Part shown: one piece after another, positions 24,094 through 32,705 of the stretch
Numbering within the stretch: the stretch's first letter is position 1
Layout: the number at the start of each line of letters is the position of its first letter
Assembly: GCA_910587135.1 (NCBI GenBank)
Contig: CAJULF010000003.1
Location: forward strand, 1-64,000
Source of the DNA: an uncultured Oscillospiraceae bacterium
GTDB lineage: Bacteria > Bacillota > Clostridia > Oscillospirales > Ruminococcaceae
Direction: 5' to 3'
Length of the DNA: 64,000 nucleotides
Notes under the pieces: generated by a model
The model's database searches: none
Told to the model about the DNA's origin: nothing
Seen by the model: the letters and a program-made list of their open reading frames with translations, nothing else
Position numbers and translations under genes: made by a program

Positions 24094-25986
24094 ATGAAAA
24101 AGCTCAGATATCTTTCCGCGGCGATTTTACTTATTTCACTTGGCGCAGCCGTAAATGCGGGAGCATACGCGGAAGCTGCGGAAAGCACATCGGTTTACAG
24201 TGCTTCCGCCCCCAAAACTACTGAAAAAATTGTCTGGAATGATGTTTTCGCCAAAAACAAAAACGTGCTGAAAAGCGCATTTGCAAACGCAAGCGGCGGA
24301 TATGTGACCTTCCGCGTCGGCAGCAACGGAAAGATCATTCCCGAAACAAACGACGAATACACCTTGGCAAAGTTTCTGTGCGATATGGAGCTGATCCTAT
24401 CCGAGGAGGGCTTCAAAAAGTACGGCAGCCGCTACCCTTCACGCAGCGAGTATGCGGCAGCTATGCTGAAAGACTCGGAATACGCTATGTTTTTTAACGA
24501 TAAGGGGGAGCTTCTGAACCCTCCTGAGCCGGCGCTCCACATGAGCATTTACTGCCGCAGCTACTCAGAGGAAATTTCCGACGAAAAAGTTTTCATGAGC
24601 TCGGTAAAGTGCCTTCTTGGCAGGTTGAACGACAAGGATATCAACGCGGAGCTGACGGCGGCTTTTGAAAACGGCAGGGATTATTTCTGCAACAGCGAAT
24701 GCCGTTATTCCGAGAAAACGGCTCTGGCGGTATCGGCAAGCTTCTTCCGTGACAGCGACTGCCCGATAAAAATTGATGATACCGTTTCCGCCGACGGGGA
24801 AAGCGGCGTATTCATATCGGGACAGTTCATTCCCGGCGATACCGAAAAGCTCTTTGTTACCAGCCGCGACAAGAACACTGCGCTTATGCTGGCGGGATAT
24901 TCCGTCCCCGATGACTGCGTGTTTCTTACGGGCGGCAATAACGGCTATACGGACACGGTTTACGATTTTGAGGAGATAGCCCTGAAGCTCCCCGACCTCA
25001 AAGAGCTTTATATGTATCAGGCACAGGGCGAGAATCAATCCGCGATATCAAAGCTGACAAAGCTCGAGGCGCTTAGCTACTATGTGACCGACGACCCTTA
25101 CTCCACCACCTCGACAACCAACGACTTCCCATTTTCAAAGCTGCCAAAGCTGAAAACCCTCAGCCTTTACGGCAACTATGACAACTATTCTTTTCTCAGC
25201 GGTATGAAAGGACTTAAATCGCTGCACGTCAACACCTCAGCCATCAAAAGCGATATGAAGAGTCTGCTGAAGTGTACCGCTATAACCTCTCTGGAGCTTA
25301 CTGGCTGGTCGGAGGACTGCCAAGAACTCTATAAGCTGAAAAACCTGAAAACTCTCGATGTTTCCGGCGGGAATGTAGATTTCGCGGCAATAGGCAAAAT
25401 AAAAAACCTCGAAAAACTGGAAGCGAGATGTTACAAAGACAACATGAATATATCGGAGCTTGGAAAGCTGGACAAGCTGACCTGCCTAAAGCTGTCAACC
25501 GTAAGCTGCGGCGACTGGAGCTTCCTTGAGGAAATGGAGAGCCTGAACACCTTATTGCTGTGCTATTCGGACAACGTAAAAAACAAGGATATCGCGGGCA
25601 TAAAAAAGCTCACCGCACTTAGCCTGCTTTCAACGCCGATAAACGATTTCAATGGCTCGAAAACGCTGGAAAATTATGAAGATATATTAGGCGGATGCAT
25701 TGACTACTCCGCTCTCGCCAAATGCCCCAAGCTGAAAACGATCGCGATTTTCGGAAGCGATAGCGCTTTTGACTGCAAGTATCTCACAAAGCTGCCGCTT
25801 GAGGGTATCTACTGCGACGGCGCGAGGGTTCTGAATGCCGGAAAGCTGTGCGGAATTAAAACGCTGAAAAGTATCACGCTCTCAATAGCGGACGACGATT
25901 TCGCTTACGGGGACACCCTTAGGGCGGCTCTGCCCGACTGCGAGATAAATCTGAACAACAAGCCGTTTTTCAACAATTTCTATTGA
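24094..25986 (+). CDS. Secreted leucine-rich repeat protein
   Basis: This 630-residue protein has a Sec signal peptide (MKKLRYLSAAILLISLGAA, cleavage expected near AYA-EA). About 270 residues of unrecognised sequence follow, then at least ten leucine-rich repeats from roughly residue 290 to the end (for example LPKLKTLSLYG, LKNLKTLDVSG, MESLNTLLLCY). No LPxTG motif or transmembrane anchor is visible. The start at 24094 is set by AGGAGG and the signal peptide. It shares a promoter with the next gene, 25 bases downstream. Such LRR proteins usually bind surfaces or other proteins; target unknown. Confidence 0.82.
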   Translation: MKKLRYLSAAILLISLGAAVNAGAYAEAAESTSVYSASAPKTTEKIVWNDVFAKNKNVLKSAFANASGGYVTFRVGSNGKIIPETNDEYTLAKFLCDMELILSEEGFKKYGSRYPSRSEYAAAMLKDSEYAMFFNDKGELLNPPEPALHMSIYCRSYSEEISDEKVFMSSVKCLLGRLNDKDINAELTAAFENGRDYFCNSECRYSEKTALAVSASFFRDSDCPIKIDDTVSADGESGVFISGQFIPGDTEKLFVTSRDKNTALMLAGYSVPDDCVFLTGGNNGYTDTVYDFEEIALKLPDLKELYMYQAQGENQSAISKLTKLEALSYYVTDDPYSTTSTTNDFPFSKLPKLKTLSLYGNYDNYSFLSGMKGLKSLHVNTSAIKSDMKSLLKCTAITSLELTGWSEDCQELYKLKNLKTLDVSGGNVDFAAIGKIKNLEKLEARCYKDNMNISELGKLDKLTCLKLSTVSCGDWSFLEEMESLNTLLLCYSDNVKNKDIAGIKKLTALSLLSTPINDFNGSKTLENYEDILGGCIDYSALAKCPKLKTIAIFGSDSAFDCKYLTKLPLEGIYCDGARVLNAGKLCGIKTLKSITLSIADDDFAYGDTLRAALPDCEINLNNKPFFNNFY

Positions 25987-26011
25987 TAACGTTTAATGAA
26001 AGGATAACATC

Positions 26012-28597
26012 ATGAAACATAACGCTGTTTTTTCCGCGGCATTGTCCGCGCTTATAATGGTCGGCTCGGCAGCTCTTATGGGGCACGAAGCCGCCGCTTT
26101 TTCCGTAAAACCCGCATATCCTCCATACGGCGTCGAGAATATCGCCGTATCTCCTACGGCTATCGGCAGCGCCGAAAAGCTCAGTTTCTCACTTAACGGC
26201 AATGCTATTGAGGTAGGCAACAATGTTAAAAAGCGGTTTGCGGCTATCTTCAATAATATTATTTCGGCAGAACCAACGGAGCAAAACGACCGGCTTGTGA
26301 AAGACATCTACGGATTTGTCGCCGAATATGACGGTATGCGTCACACCATAGCAAAGCTTGCGGGAGAGTACGGATATTATCTTATGATAGACGGCTGCTA
26401 TTATCCCGTGAACGACAAAATGGACAAGATAGCCGCCGAGATACTTCCCGACAGCTCCTCCCCTGCCGACAGACTGCTTAAATGCAGCTGTAAATGTCCC
26501 GAGCCTGTAACCAACGATGACTACATAGAAGCCGCCCGCAAGTGCGTTTATCAATGGCTGGACACGCTTGCGGACGAAAGCGGAGCTTACAGGGTGGAAA
26601 GCTACAAGCCCCGATACAACGGAACGGAGGACGAGTTTATCGCGGCGGGTATCGTCGGCGGCGCAAAGGAATTTGCCGTGGAGATATGCTTTGACGTGTA
26701 CGGTGTGGAGCGCGGAAGCGTATTCAGACAGCCCTCGGATTCGGGCTACAACGAATTTTATCACTATTATGACGGCTCGTGCGCGTTCGTGCGCTGCCGC
26801 TGGGAAAACGGCGTCTGCCGCATAGTCGGTTATGACAGGGCGTTTATGTCCTCGGTTGGAAACGGGCTGTACGGAATCAACACCTCAGACAGCGGCTACG
26901 ACACTTTTTTTGACTTCTTCAACGATAAAAAGGCGGTAAAAAAATATAAGGAAAAATCAGTTACCCCAAAACCGTACAGAAACGAGATCGTGATTTCGCA
27001 TAATCCGTTTATGATATCTGACGGGAAATTTTTTTACGCGGATATCGACCTGCCCGTCGGTGATGATTTGAACAAAAACAAGGACGGCACGGTTTCGGGC
27101 AGATTCGGACGCAGCTTTTACGCGGAGGACGGCACGCGCGTCTACAGTTCTCCCGTGGACTACAACGAGGCGGAAATGGCGCCGTTCGAGCTTACTTTTA
27201 CCAACGGCTTCAGCCTTGTTTTCGACGATTATAACGGCGACGGCAATCCCGACTATACAATAAAAATTGACGAAAACGAACAGGGCTCGCTTTACAACGT
27301 CTGCTGTATCGCCAACGACGGAAGCCCGCGCGCGGGCAGCATGAGCGGAGAGGTGTTCGTTGCGGGGCGGCACGAGGACAGCATAAGGCTTCAGAACACC
27401 GAAAGGGGCTATATTGCATGGGAAACCGACAATGACGGAAAGCTCACCTCGTCGCGGATAATCGATGATTACCGTATGTACTCACAGCGTTATTATCTGC
27501 CAAAGCAGTTCAGGGGCTACAACGACGAGGATAAGATAATCTGTTATTTCTGGAACAATACCGACAAAAAGGTATCGGCGGGCGGCGAGTACCGCGTTGA
27601 GCGCAAAGACGGCGACAAGTGGACGGATACGGGGGTAAAGGGAAGCATAAAATCCCGCACCGTGCAGCCTTACCGCGAAACGGAATTGAGCTTTGATATA
27701 TCCGGACTTTCCGAGAGAACCCCGGGCGAATATCGTATCGCTGTGAAATGCGGCAGCCAAACGGTTTACGGAGGATTTTACATAAGCAGCTCCGCGGAAG
27801 CGGATTGTAAGATAACCACGGATAGCAATACGCTGCCCGCTGACAGGACCTTTATAAAATTCAACGTAGCCAACACCTGCGAAAATCCCGTAAGAATAAC
27901 CTCGGCGCAGCTTATGAAAGACGGAAAAAAGGCGGCGGATATCGACGTATCCGATCTCGGAATTGTCGCGGCGGGCGAAAGTGTGGAAATAACCGCTTAC
28001 GCTAAGGATAACACGCTGCTCGGAGCCGGAAAATACTCGCTTAAAATAAACTGCGGTAAATACAAGTTCAGCGGCGGCAAAACAACGCTCAAAAAATTCC
28101 CCGCGGAACGCTTGTCGTATTTTAACGGCACTGCCCAAGCGGTAAAGACCGACTACGGATTCAGCGTAAACCTTAAAAACAACATATGGTCGGAGGAAAC
28201 GGCTAACATCGCAATGGCAAGGCTGTATGTCCTGAGGGACGGCGAATGGGTCTCCACGGACTTTCAACCTATAATGGATTATAACGGCTTGGATCATATA
28301 GAAGCGGATTTCGGAAAGTCAGTCACGCTGAAGTTTAAAAGCGAAACGGCGGAATTTTTAAAGGACGAGGAAACCGTTAAGACCGCAAAGGAGTATTTCG
28401 TGACAATAAAGGCGGAGCTGGACAACGCGCTGCGAAACGGATATATAACCAAGGCGGAATACGTTCAATTAAAATCCATGAGCTTCGAGGATTTTATAAA
28501 TGAGATATTCGGAGTGACGGAAATCGCAGCGGGAGATCAATGTAAGCTCAGCATAAGCGGAAATCTTGCGGAGGAAGTTTATTTCACCGTTAAATAA
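26012..28597 (+). CDS. Large secreted protein of unknown function
   Basis: An 861-residue protein with a signal peptide (residues 1 to about 29, ending HEAAA-FS). No catalytic family is recognised. A DYNGDGNPDY stretch near residue 410 looks like a calcium-binding loop (FG-GAP or EF-hand type). The region about 540-700 has the strand pattern of Ig-like domains (GEYRIAVKCGSQTVYGGFYI, GKYSLKINCGKYKF). It is 25 bases after the LRR gene and probably co-transcribed, so the two may form a secreted pair. Function unknown. Confidence 0.75.
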   Translation: MKHNAVFSAALSALIMVGSAALMGHEAAAFSVKPAYPPYGVENIAVSPTAIGSAEKLSFSLNGNAIEVGNNVKKRFAAIFNNIISAEPTEQNDRLVKDIYGFVAEYDGMRHTIAKLAGEYGYYLMIDGCYYPVNDKMDKIAAEILPDSSSPADRLLKCSCKCPEPVTNDDYIEAARKCVYQWLDTLADESGAYRVESYKPRYNGTEDEFIAAGIVGGAKEFAVEICFDVYGVERGSVFRQPSDSGYNEFYHYYDGSCAFVRCRWENGVCRIVGYDRAFMSSVGNGLYGINTSDSGYDTFFDFFNDKKAVKKYKEKSVTPKPYRNEIVISHNPFMISDGKFFYADIDLPVGDDLNKNKDGTVSGRFGRSFYAEDGTRVYSSPVDYNEAEMAPFELTFTNGFSLVFDDYNGDGNPDYTIKIDENEQGSLYNVCCIANDGSPRAGSMSGEVFVAGRHEDSIRLQNTERGYIAWETDNDGKLTSSRIIDDYRMYSQRYYLPKQFRGYNDEDKIICYFWNNTDKKVSAGGEYRVERKDGDKWTDTGVKGSIKSRTVQPYRETELSFDISGLSERTPGEYRIAVKCGSQTVYGGFYISSSAEADCKITTDSNTLPADRTFIKFNVANTCENPVRITSAQLMKDGKKAADIDVSDLGIVAAGESVEITAYAKDNTLLGAGKYSLKINCGKYKFSGGKTTLKKFPAERLSYFNGTAQAVKTDYGFSVNLKNNIWSEETANIAMARLYVLRDGEWVSTDFQPIMDYNGLDHIEADFGKSVTLKFKSETAEFLKDEETVKTAKEYFVTIKAELDNALRNGYITKAEYVQLKSMSFEDFINEIFGVTEIAAGDQCKLSISGNLAEEVYFTVK

Positions 28598-28608
28598 AGC
28601 TGAATGTA

Positions 28609-28715
28609 AAAAGCTCCCCGCTTACGCGGATAATATTTTAACAGCCGAATGAAATGCTTCGCATAAACTGAATTTTTTTTCGCAGGACTGCTTGAATGCG
28701 AATGGGGAGCTTTCA
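28609..28715. other. Long inverted arms after the secreted-protein operon
   Basis: AAAGCTCCCC at the left and GGGGAGCTTT at the right are perfect 10-bp arms about 80 bases apart, with a T8 run and smaller repeats between. It could be a long terminator, a structured 3' RNA or a small element; no choice can be made. Confidence 0.4.
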
Positions 28716-28783
28716 AAGAGAAACGGCGCAGATGTTTTGTGTTTGCGCGGTGAGGAAAAATTCTATAAAATTAAGGAGATAAA

Positions 28784-29776
28784 ATGCCGCTTAAAATTGT
28801 AAGGAATGATATAACGAAGATGGACACCGACGCCATAGTGAATGCCGCCAACAGTTCGCTGCTGGGCGGCGGGGGTGTGGACGGAGCCATTCACCGCGCC
28901 GCCGGTCCAAAGTTGCTGATGGAATGCATGACGCTTGGCGGCTGCAAAACAGGCGAAGCCAAAGTAACGGGCGGATACAAACTGCCGTGCAGATATGTTA
29001 TCCACACCGTCGGTCCGCGCTGGTCGGGAGGAAACCGAGGAGAGCGCGAAGCGCTGATATCCTGCTATAAAAATTCACTGGCTCTGGCTAAGAAAATGGG
29101 CTGCGAAAGCGTCGCATTTCCGCTGATATCCTCTGGGGTATACGGGTATCCGAAAGATAAAGCGCTGAGGGTGGCGGTGGAGACCATCGGGGAATTTCTC
29201 GCGGAAAACGATATGACGGTCTATATCGTGGTTTTCGACAAGGACTCGTATCAGATCGGCGGAAAGCTGTTCGCGGACATTGAGGAATATATCGACGAAC
29301 GCTATGCGGGCAAGCGCTCCGAAAGCAGCACAATTATGCGGAGCAGGCTTATGGAGGAACCCGCGGACTTCTGCGCCGAAAGTACGATGCTCTCCGCACC
29401 GTCAGCGATGTCGCTGGACGATGCACTTAAGCAGATGGACGAGAGCTTCTCGGAAATGCTGCTGCGTAAAATAGACGAATCGGGCATGACGGATTCGCAA
29501 TGCTACAAGAAAGCGAATATTGACCGCAAATTATTTTCAAAAATACGCGGAGATAAATTTTATCGCCCTAAAAAGTCCACCGCCATTGCATTCGCGATAG
29601 CGCTGAAATTAGATCTTGACGAAACAAAGGAGCTGCTGATGAAAGCGGGCTTCGCGCTGTCTCACTCCAACAAGTTTGATATAATAATTGAGTATTTTAT
29701 CGTGCACGGCAACTATGATATTTTTGAGATAAACGAGGCGCTGTTCGCCTTTGATCAGAGCCTTCTCGGAAGCTGA
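28784..29776 (+). CDS. Macro domain protein with C-terminal helical/HTH-like domain
   Basis: This 330-residue protein has an N-terminal macro domain (about 1-170) with DAIVNAANSSLLGGGGVDGAIH and FPLISSGVYGYP, the ADP-ribose-binding loops of the YmdB/MacroD type. Such domains remove or bind ADP-ribose or O-acetyl-ADP-ribose. A linker leads to about 105 C-terminal residues (MTDSQCYKKANIDRKLFSKI... to the end) that resemble a helix-turn-helix-like domain occurring as an add-on in Clostridia. AAGGAG precedes the ATG. The fusion suggests the macro domain is guided to a target or DNA site, but that is inference. Confidence 0.82.
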   Translation: MPLKIVRNDITKMDTDAIVNAANSSLLGGGGVDGAIHRAAGPKLLMECMTLGGCKTGEAKVTGGYKLPCRYVIHTVGPRWSGGNRGEREALISCYKNSLALAKKMGCESVAFPLISSGVYGYPKDKALRVAVETIGEFLAENDMTVYIVVFDKDSYQIGGKLFADIEEYIDERYAGKRSESSTIMRSRLMEEPADFCAESTMLSAPSAMSLDDALKQMDESFSEMLLRKIDESGMTDSQCYKKANIDRKLFSKIRGDKFYRPKKSTAIAFAIALKLDLDETKELLMKAGFALSHSNKFDIIIEYFIVHGNYDIFEINEALFAFDQSLLGS

Positions 29777-29867
29777 TACTGCCTGTATAACGCAATGTTG
29801 GCAAACGGTAAAGAAGTGCAGCACATAACAAAGTCTTTGCACGCAAAATCACATGTGAGGTGATATC

Positions 29868-30161
29868 ATGAATATTTTCGGAAAAGATCCGAATGAACGA
29901 GTTTTGCAAAGTAAATCCAAGCGTTACATAAAACGGGTGCAGCCGTCAAATATTTTTGAGGCTTTGCTTTTGCGCGAGGGAAAAATTATAAATAAGGTAT
30001 GGGTCAAGACTACTGTAAAAGAAACAAAAACCGTTATTGCCGCCGATCAGATACAGTTCTCTTCAAATGCAACGGAACATCTGCGCGGAAAAAATATCAG
30101 GGCGGCACAGGAAAGCGGAAAGCCGCTTAAGCCCGTATGCTATAAAGACAAGAGAGCTTAA
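29868..30161 (+). CDS. Hypothetical 97-residue basic protein
   Basis: A small lysine-rich protein with no recognised family, starting MNIFGKDPNER. GAGGTGAT precedes the ATG. It lies between the macro-domain and vWA genes on the same strand and may be expressed with them. About 210 bases follow without a convincing gene. Function unknown. Confidence 0.55.
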   Translation: MNIFGKDPNERVLQSKSKRYIKRVQPSNIFEALLLREGKIINKVWVKTTVKETKTVIAADQIQFSSNATEHLRGKNIRAAQESGKPLKPVCYKDKRA

Positions 30162-30319
30162 AGCGTTTCACTTGTGCCATTCATTCAACCAAACTATCGG
30201 TAATGCAAAAGTGAGGTGGCTTCAAGCCAATGTTCGGATGCTCACGTTCAAAAACGGTAAGTTTCGAGTAAAATAAATGTCGCTTGTCAAGCGACCGCTT
30301 CTTCGGAATAATTTAGTAT

Positions 30320-30360
30320 AATATGATCGTAAGGCAGTTGCCGGGCGATCATATTTTTTT
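30320..30360 (+). terminator. Hairpin with T-run directly before the vWA gene RBS
   Basis: AATATGATCG and CGATCATATT (30320-30329 and 30346-30355) form a 10-bp stem ending in a run of seven Ts. AGGAGG follows at once. It is either the terminator of the upstream gene or an attenuator in the leader of the vWA gene; a TATAAT overlaps its left arm. Confidence 0.6.
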
Positions 30361-30374
30361 AGGAGGAATTTACT

Positions 30375-31031
30375 ATGAAAAAAGGTCTTACGGAAATAGT
30401 GTTTATTCTTGACAGAAGCGGTTCGATGAGCGGGCTGGAGGCGGACACGATAGGAGGCTTCAATTCCCTGCTGGAGCGGCAGCGCGGCGGTGAAGGCGAT
30501 GCTCTGATATCCACCGTATTGTTCAACAGCAGCTCCGAGGTTATCCATGACCGCCGCGATATCCGCGGTATAGAGCCAATGACAAGGCATGATTACGTTC
30601 CACAGGGAAACACCGCGCTTCTTGACGCTGTTGGCGGAGCGATACATCATATCGGAAATGTACACAAATACGCCAGACCCGAAGATGTTCCCGAGCACAC
30701 GCTGTTTGTAATAACCACGGACGGAATGGAGAATGCCAGCCGCATTTACACATATGACAAGGTAAAGGAAATGATAGAGCGCCAAAAAGAACGGTATAAC
30801 TGGGAATTTCTTTTCCTCGGGGCGAATATTGACGCGGCAGAAACCGCTGGAAGATTCGGCATTGACGACAGTCACGCGGCGGATTACTGCAGCGACAGCA
30901 TGGGCACACAGCTCAACTATGAAGCCCTCAGCGACGTCATTTGCTCCGTTAGGTGCTCAAATACTATCAGCAAGGACTGGAAAAAGCGTATCGATGCCGA
31001 TTTTAAAAGCCGCGGAAAGCGCGAAAAATAA
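30375..31031 (+). CDS. von Willebrand factor A domain protein
   Basis: This 218-residue protein is a single vWA domain with an intact metal-ion-dependent adhesion site: DRSGSMSG (D13, S15, S17), the threonine in QGNTALLD, and the aspartate in TTDGMEN. No signal peptide, so it is cytoplasmic. Bacterial stand-alone vWA proteins of this sort often assist metal-dependent complexes or AAA ATPases, but no partner is adjacent. AGGAGG lies 7 bases before the ATG. Neighbouring macro-domain and hypothetical genes hint at a stress-related cluster. Confidence 0.82.
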   Translation: MKKGLTEIVFILDRSGSMSGLEADTIGGFNSLLERQRGGEGDALISTVLFNSSSEVIHDRRDIRGIEPMTRHDYVPQGNTALLDAVGGAIHHIGNVHKYARPEDVPEHTLFVITTDGMENASRIYTYDKVKEMIERQKERYNWEFLFLGANIDAAETAGRFGIDDSHAADYCSDSMGTQLNYEALSDVICSVRCSNTISKDWKKRIDADFKSRGKREK

Positions 31032-31051
31032 CAAAAAATCCCTGCAAAGCC

Positions 31052-31080
31052 TTGACTTTTCGATAAAATAATGCTATAAT
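31052..31080 (+). promoter_or_regulatory. Promoter upstream of the HExxH-motif gene
   Basis: TTGACT, 17 bp and TATAAT. The gene starts at 31299, and a 181-bp inverted-repeat element lies in between, so the element would form most of the 5' untranslated leader. Confidence 0.75.
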
Positions 31081-31092
31081 AAGTGCAGTAAT

Positions 31093-31273
31093 TTAAGGCA
31101 ACACCGCACAAAGCTTATGTGCAGGATGCGCCGTCAGGTTTTTCGTCAGATTGTACAAGCTCGATGTCGGCGGGCTGACACCCGCCAAGGAGAACTTGTG
31201 CAATCTGATAGAAAATATGCAAGCAGGATGCTTGCAAAGCGCGAAGCGCGGACTTTGTGCTGTGTTGCCCTAA
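31093..31273. mobile_element. MITE-like element with GGCAACACCGCACAAAG ends
   Basis: Terminal inverted repeats of 21 bp (TTAAGGCAACACCGCACAAAG; 19 of 21 match) bound 181 bp with no coding capacity, with TTAA/CTAA at the ends. Internal short palindromes (GCGCGAAGCGC, GGCGGGC/GCCCGCC-like) add structure. A 48-bp derivative is at 23837-23884. Confidence 0.8.
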
Positions 31274-31298
31274 ACGTTCTTTGAAAGGATGTGTCTTT

Positions 31299-31874
31299 AT
31301 GCCTTCGGCTGTTATGGGATTTCTACCCGCAAGCGTGGGGAAAACATCTGGTGTAAGCGGCTTCAAAAACAATATTGAGGATACCATCAAAAGGCTTGAA
31401 AAAGAGCGGGATCAGTATCAAAAGGAAAAGGACAGCTCCGACTCAAGGCTTCTTGACAGAAAAATAGGAAATCTTGAGGACAGAATAAATAATCTTAGGG
31501 AACGTCTGGATAAAATAAAAACTGATGACGGCGAATGCGAAACCTGCAAAAACAGGAAGTATCAGGACGAGTCCGATGACCCGGGCGTGTCCTTTAAAAG
31601 CGCGTCGAAGATAAGCGCAGACGGTGCCGAAGCGGCTGTAAGGGGTCATGAACAGGAGCACGTCACCCGCAACCGCGCAAAGGCTGAACGCGAGGACAAG
31701 GAGATCGTTTATCAGAGCGTTATAATAAAGAGAGCGATTTGCCCAGAATGCGGAGATTCCTATGTTTCTGGCGGTGAAACCACCACCGTGACACGCTCAA
31801 AGCCCGAACAGCGCTTCAACGTGGGAATAGCGGAAAATACGGAAAACGGTACACTGCTTAATATTTTGGTATAA
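31299..31874 (+). CDS. Putative metalloprotease, SprA-related/HExxH family
   Basis: This 191-residue protein has a predicted coiled coil (about 22-75), two CxxC pairs (C80-C83 and C148-C151) and a zincin-type HEQEH motif (H117, E118, H121). The combination GECETCKNRKYQD, DPGVSFKSASKIS, VRGHEQEHV matches a Firmicute family usually called putative metalloprotease (SprA-related). Proteolytic activity is not demonstrated for it. The start at 31299 follows GAAAGGA; the frame is open further upstream, but that part is inside the MITE-like element. Confidence 0.75.
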   Translation: MPSAVMGFLPASVGKTSGVSGFKNNIEDTIKRLEKERDQYQKEKDSSDSRLLDRKIGNLEDRINNLRERLDKIKTDDGECETCKNRKYQDESDDPGVSFKSASKISADGAEAAVRGHEQEHVTRNRAKAEREDKEIVYQSVIIKRAICPECGDSYVSGGETTTVTRSKPEQRFNVGIAENTENGTLLNILV

Positions 31875-31894
31875 ATTGCAGACAGACTTTATTT

Positions 31895-32626
31895 AAATCC
31901 CAATTTTCCTTTGTGTTGATTTGAAATAGTGCGGAGTAAATATTAAACCGGTATAAAACTTACTTAACTGTTGGTCCAAAGAGGAATAGAACATGAAATA
32001 TACATTGGATTGTGGAATGCTGGATGGATTAGTTTTCATAGATGAAAGCTATCTGTCAGAATTGAATGATGCCGACCTGTTATATGCGATGGATATTTTA
32101 CTTGATTCATCTGGGACATCCGAATTGATTTGCGATTTTCCAAATGAGGACTGGGACATCGTAAGACAGCGGGAAACAGAACGAATTCGGGAATTTTGCG
32201 GACAGGGAAAAATGATTGTCTGGCTTTTAGATTGTGTTGTCAAGGAATGTGAGCTTACAAAAAGCACCGAAGTTACAGCCCCATGCAAGTGGCTGCATCT
32301 TCCTGCGGGCAAATTGTTAGCGGTTACAGCAAGTGAGTTGATTCAATGTCTTGCCTATCCGAAATTGGAAATGGAAAAAGTTTTTGAATTGTCGCTTGAG
32401 CCCGGGTGGTATGCAATCCAAAATGAAGGGATCGATAACATTATGTATTGCAAGAAGCAGCCGCCTAAGTCTATTCCCTCAAACATCCAGGAAACATGTT
32501 AGTGTTCAATATGCAGACTACGCACCGTTCAAGTACACCATGAATCAATCAAATTTAATAAACAGAATGAGTATACACTTAGATTTTAGGAATACGTGTT
32601 ATAAACACAAATGGAAATTGGGATTT
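31895..32626. mobile_element. Inverted-repeat-bounded cassette carrying one AT-rich gene
   Basis: AAATCCCAATTTTCCTTTG (start of the left 23-bp arm, 31895-31917) recurs inverted at 32604-32626 with 21 of 23 bases matching. The 732-bp interval holds only the 169-residue gene, which is more AT-rich than its neighbours. No transposase is present. It may be a non-autonomous mobile cassette. Confidence 0.6.
31993..32502 (+). CDS. Hypothetical protein in an inverted-repeat cassette
   Basis: A 169-residue acidic protein of no recognised family, preceded by AGAGGAA. It has several tryptophans and cysteines and no signal peptide or membrane segment. Codon use is AT-richer than the flanking genes. The gene is enclosed by a pair of 23-bp inverted repeats, which suggests recent arrival. 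An immunity-type or small regulatory role would fit such cargo, but nothing in the sequence shows it. Confidence 0.65.
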   Translation: MKYTLDCGMLDGLVFIDESYLSELNDADLLYAMDILLDSSGTSELICDFPNEDWDIVRQRETERIREFCGQGKMIVWLLDCVVKECELTKSTEVTAPCKWLHLPAGKLLAVTASELIQCLAYPKLEMEKVFELSLEPGWYAIQNEGIDNIMYCKKQPPKSIPSNIQETC

Positions 32627-32631
32627 ATTTA

Positions 32632-32661
32632 AAAGGCATAGCCGCGTTTGGCTATGCCTTT
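32632..32661. terminator. Bidirectional hairpin between convergent genes
   Basis: AAAGGCATAGCC/GGCTATGCCTTT form a 12-bp stem with a 6-base loop. It lies between the plus-strand cassette gene and the 3' end of the minus-strand DHH gene, with short T/A runs on both sides. Confidence 0.7.
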
Positions 32662-32705
32662 GATTTATATAATGAGATAGTATATTTTGTTGTGCGATTA
32701 TCGGA

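Noticed and set aside
28784..31031. Toxin-antitoxin or DarTG-like ADP-ribosylation system around the macro-domain gene
   Set aside because: No ADP-ribosyltransferase gene is adjacent; the neighbouring hypothetical and vWA genes do not match known partners.
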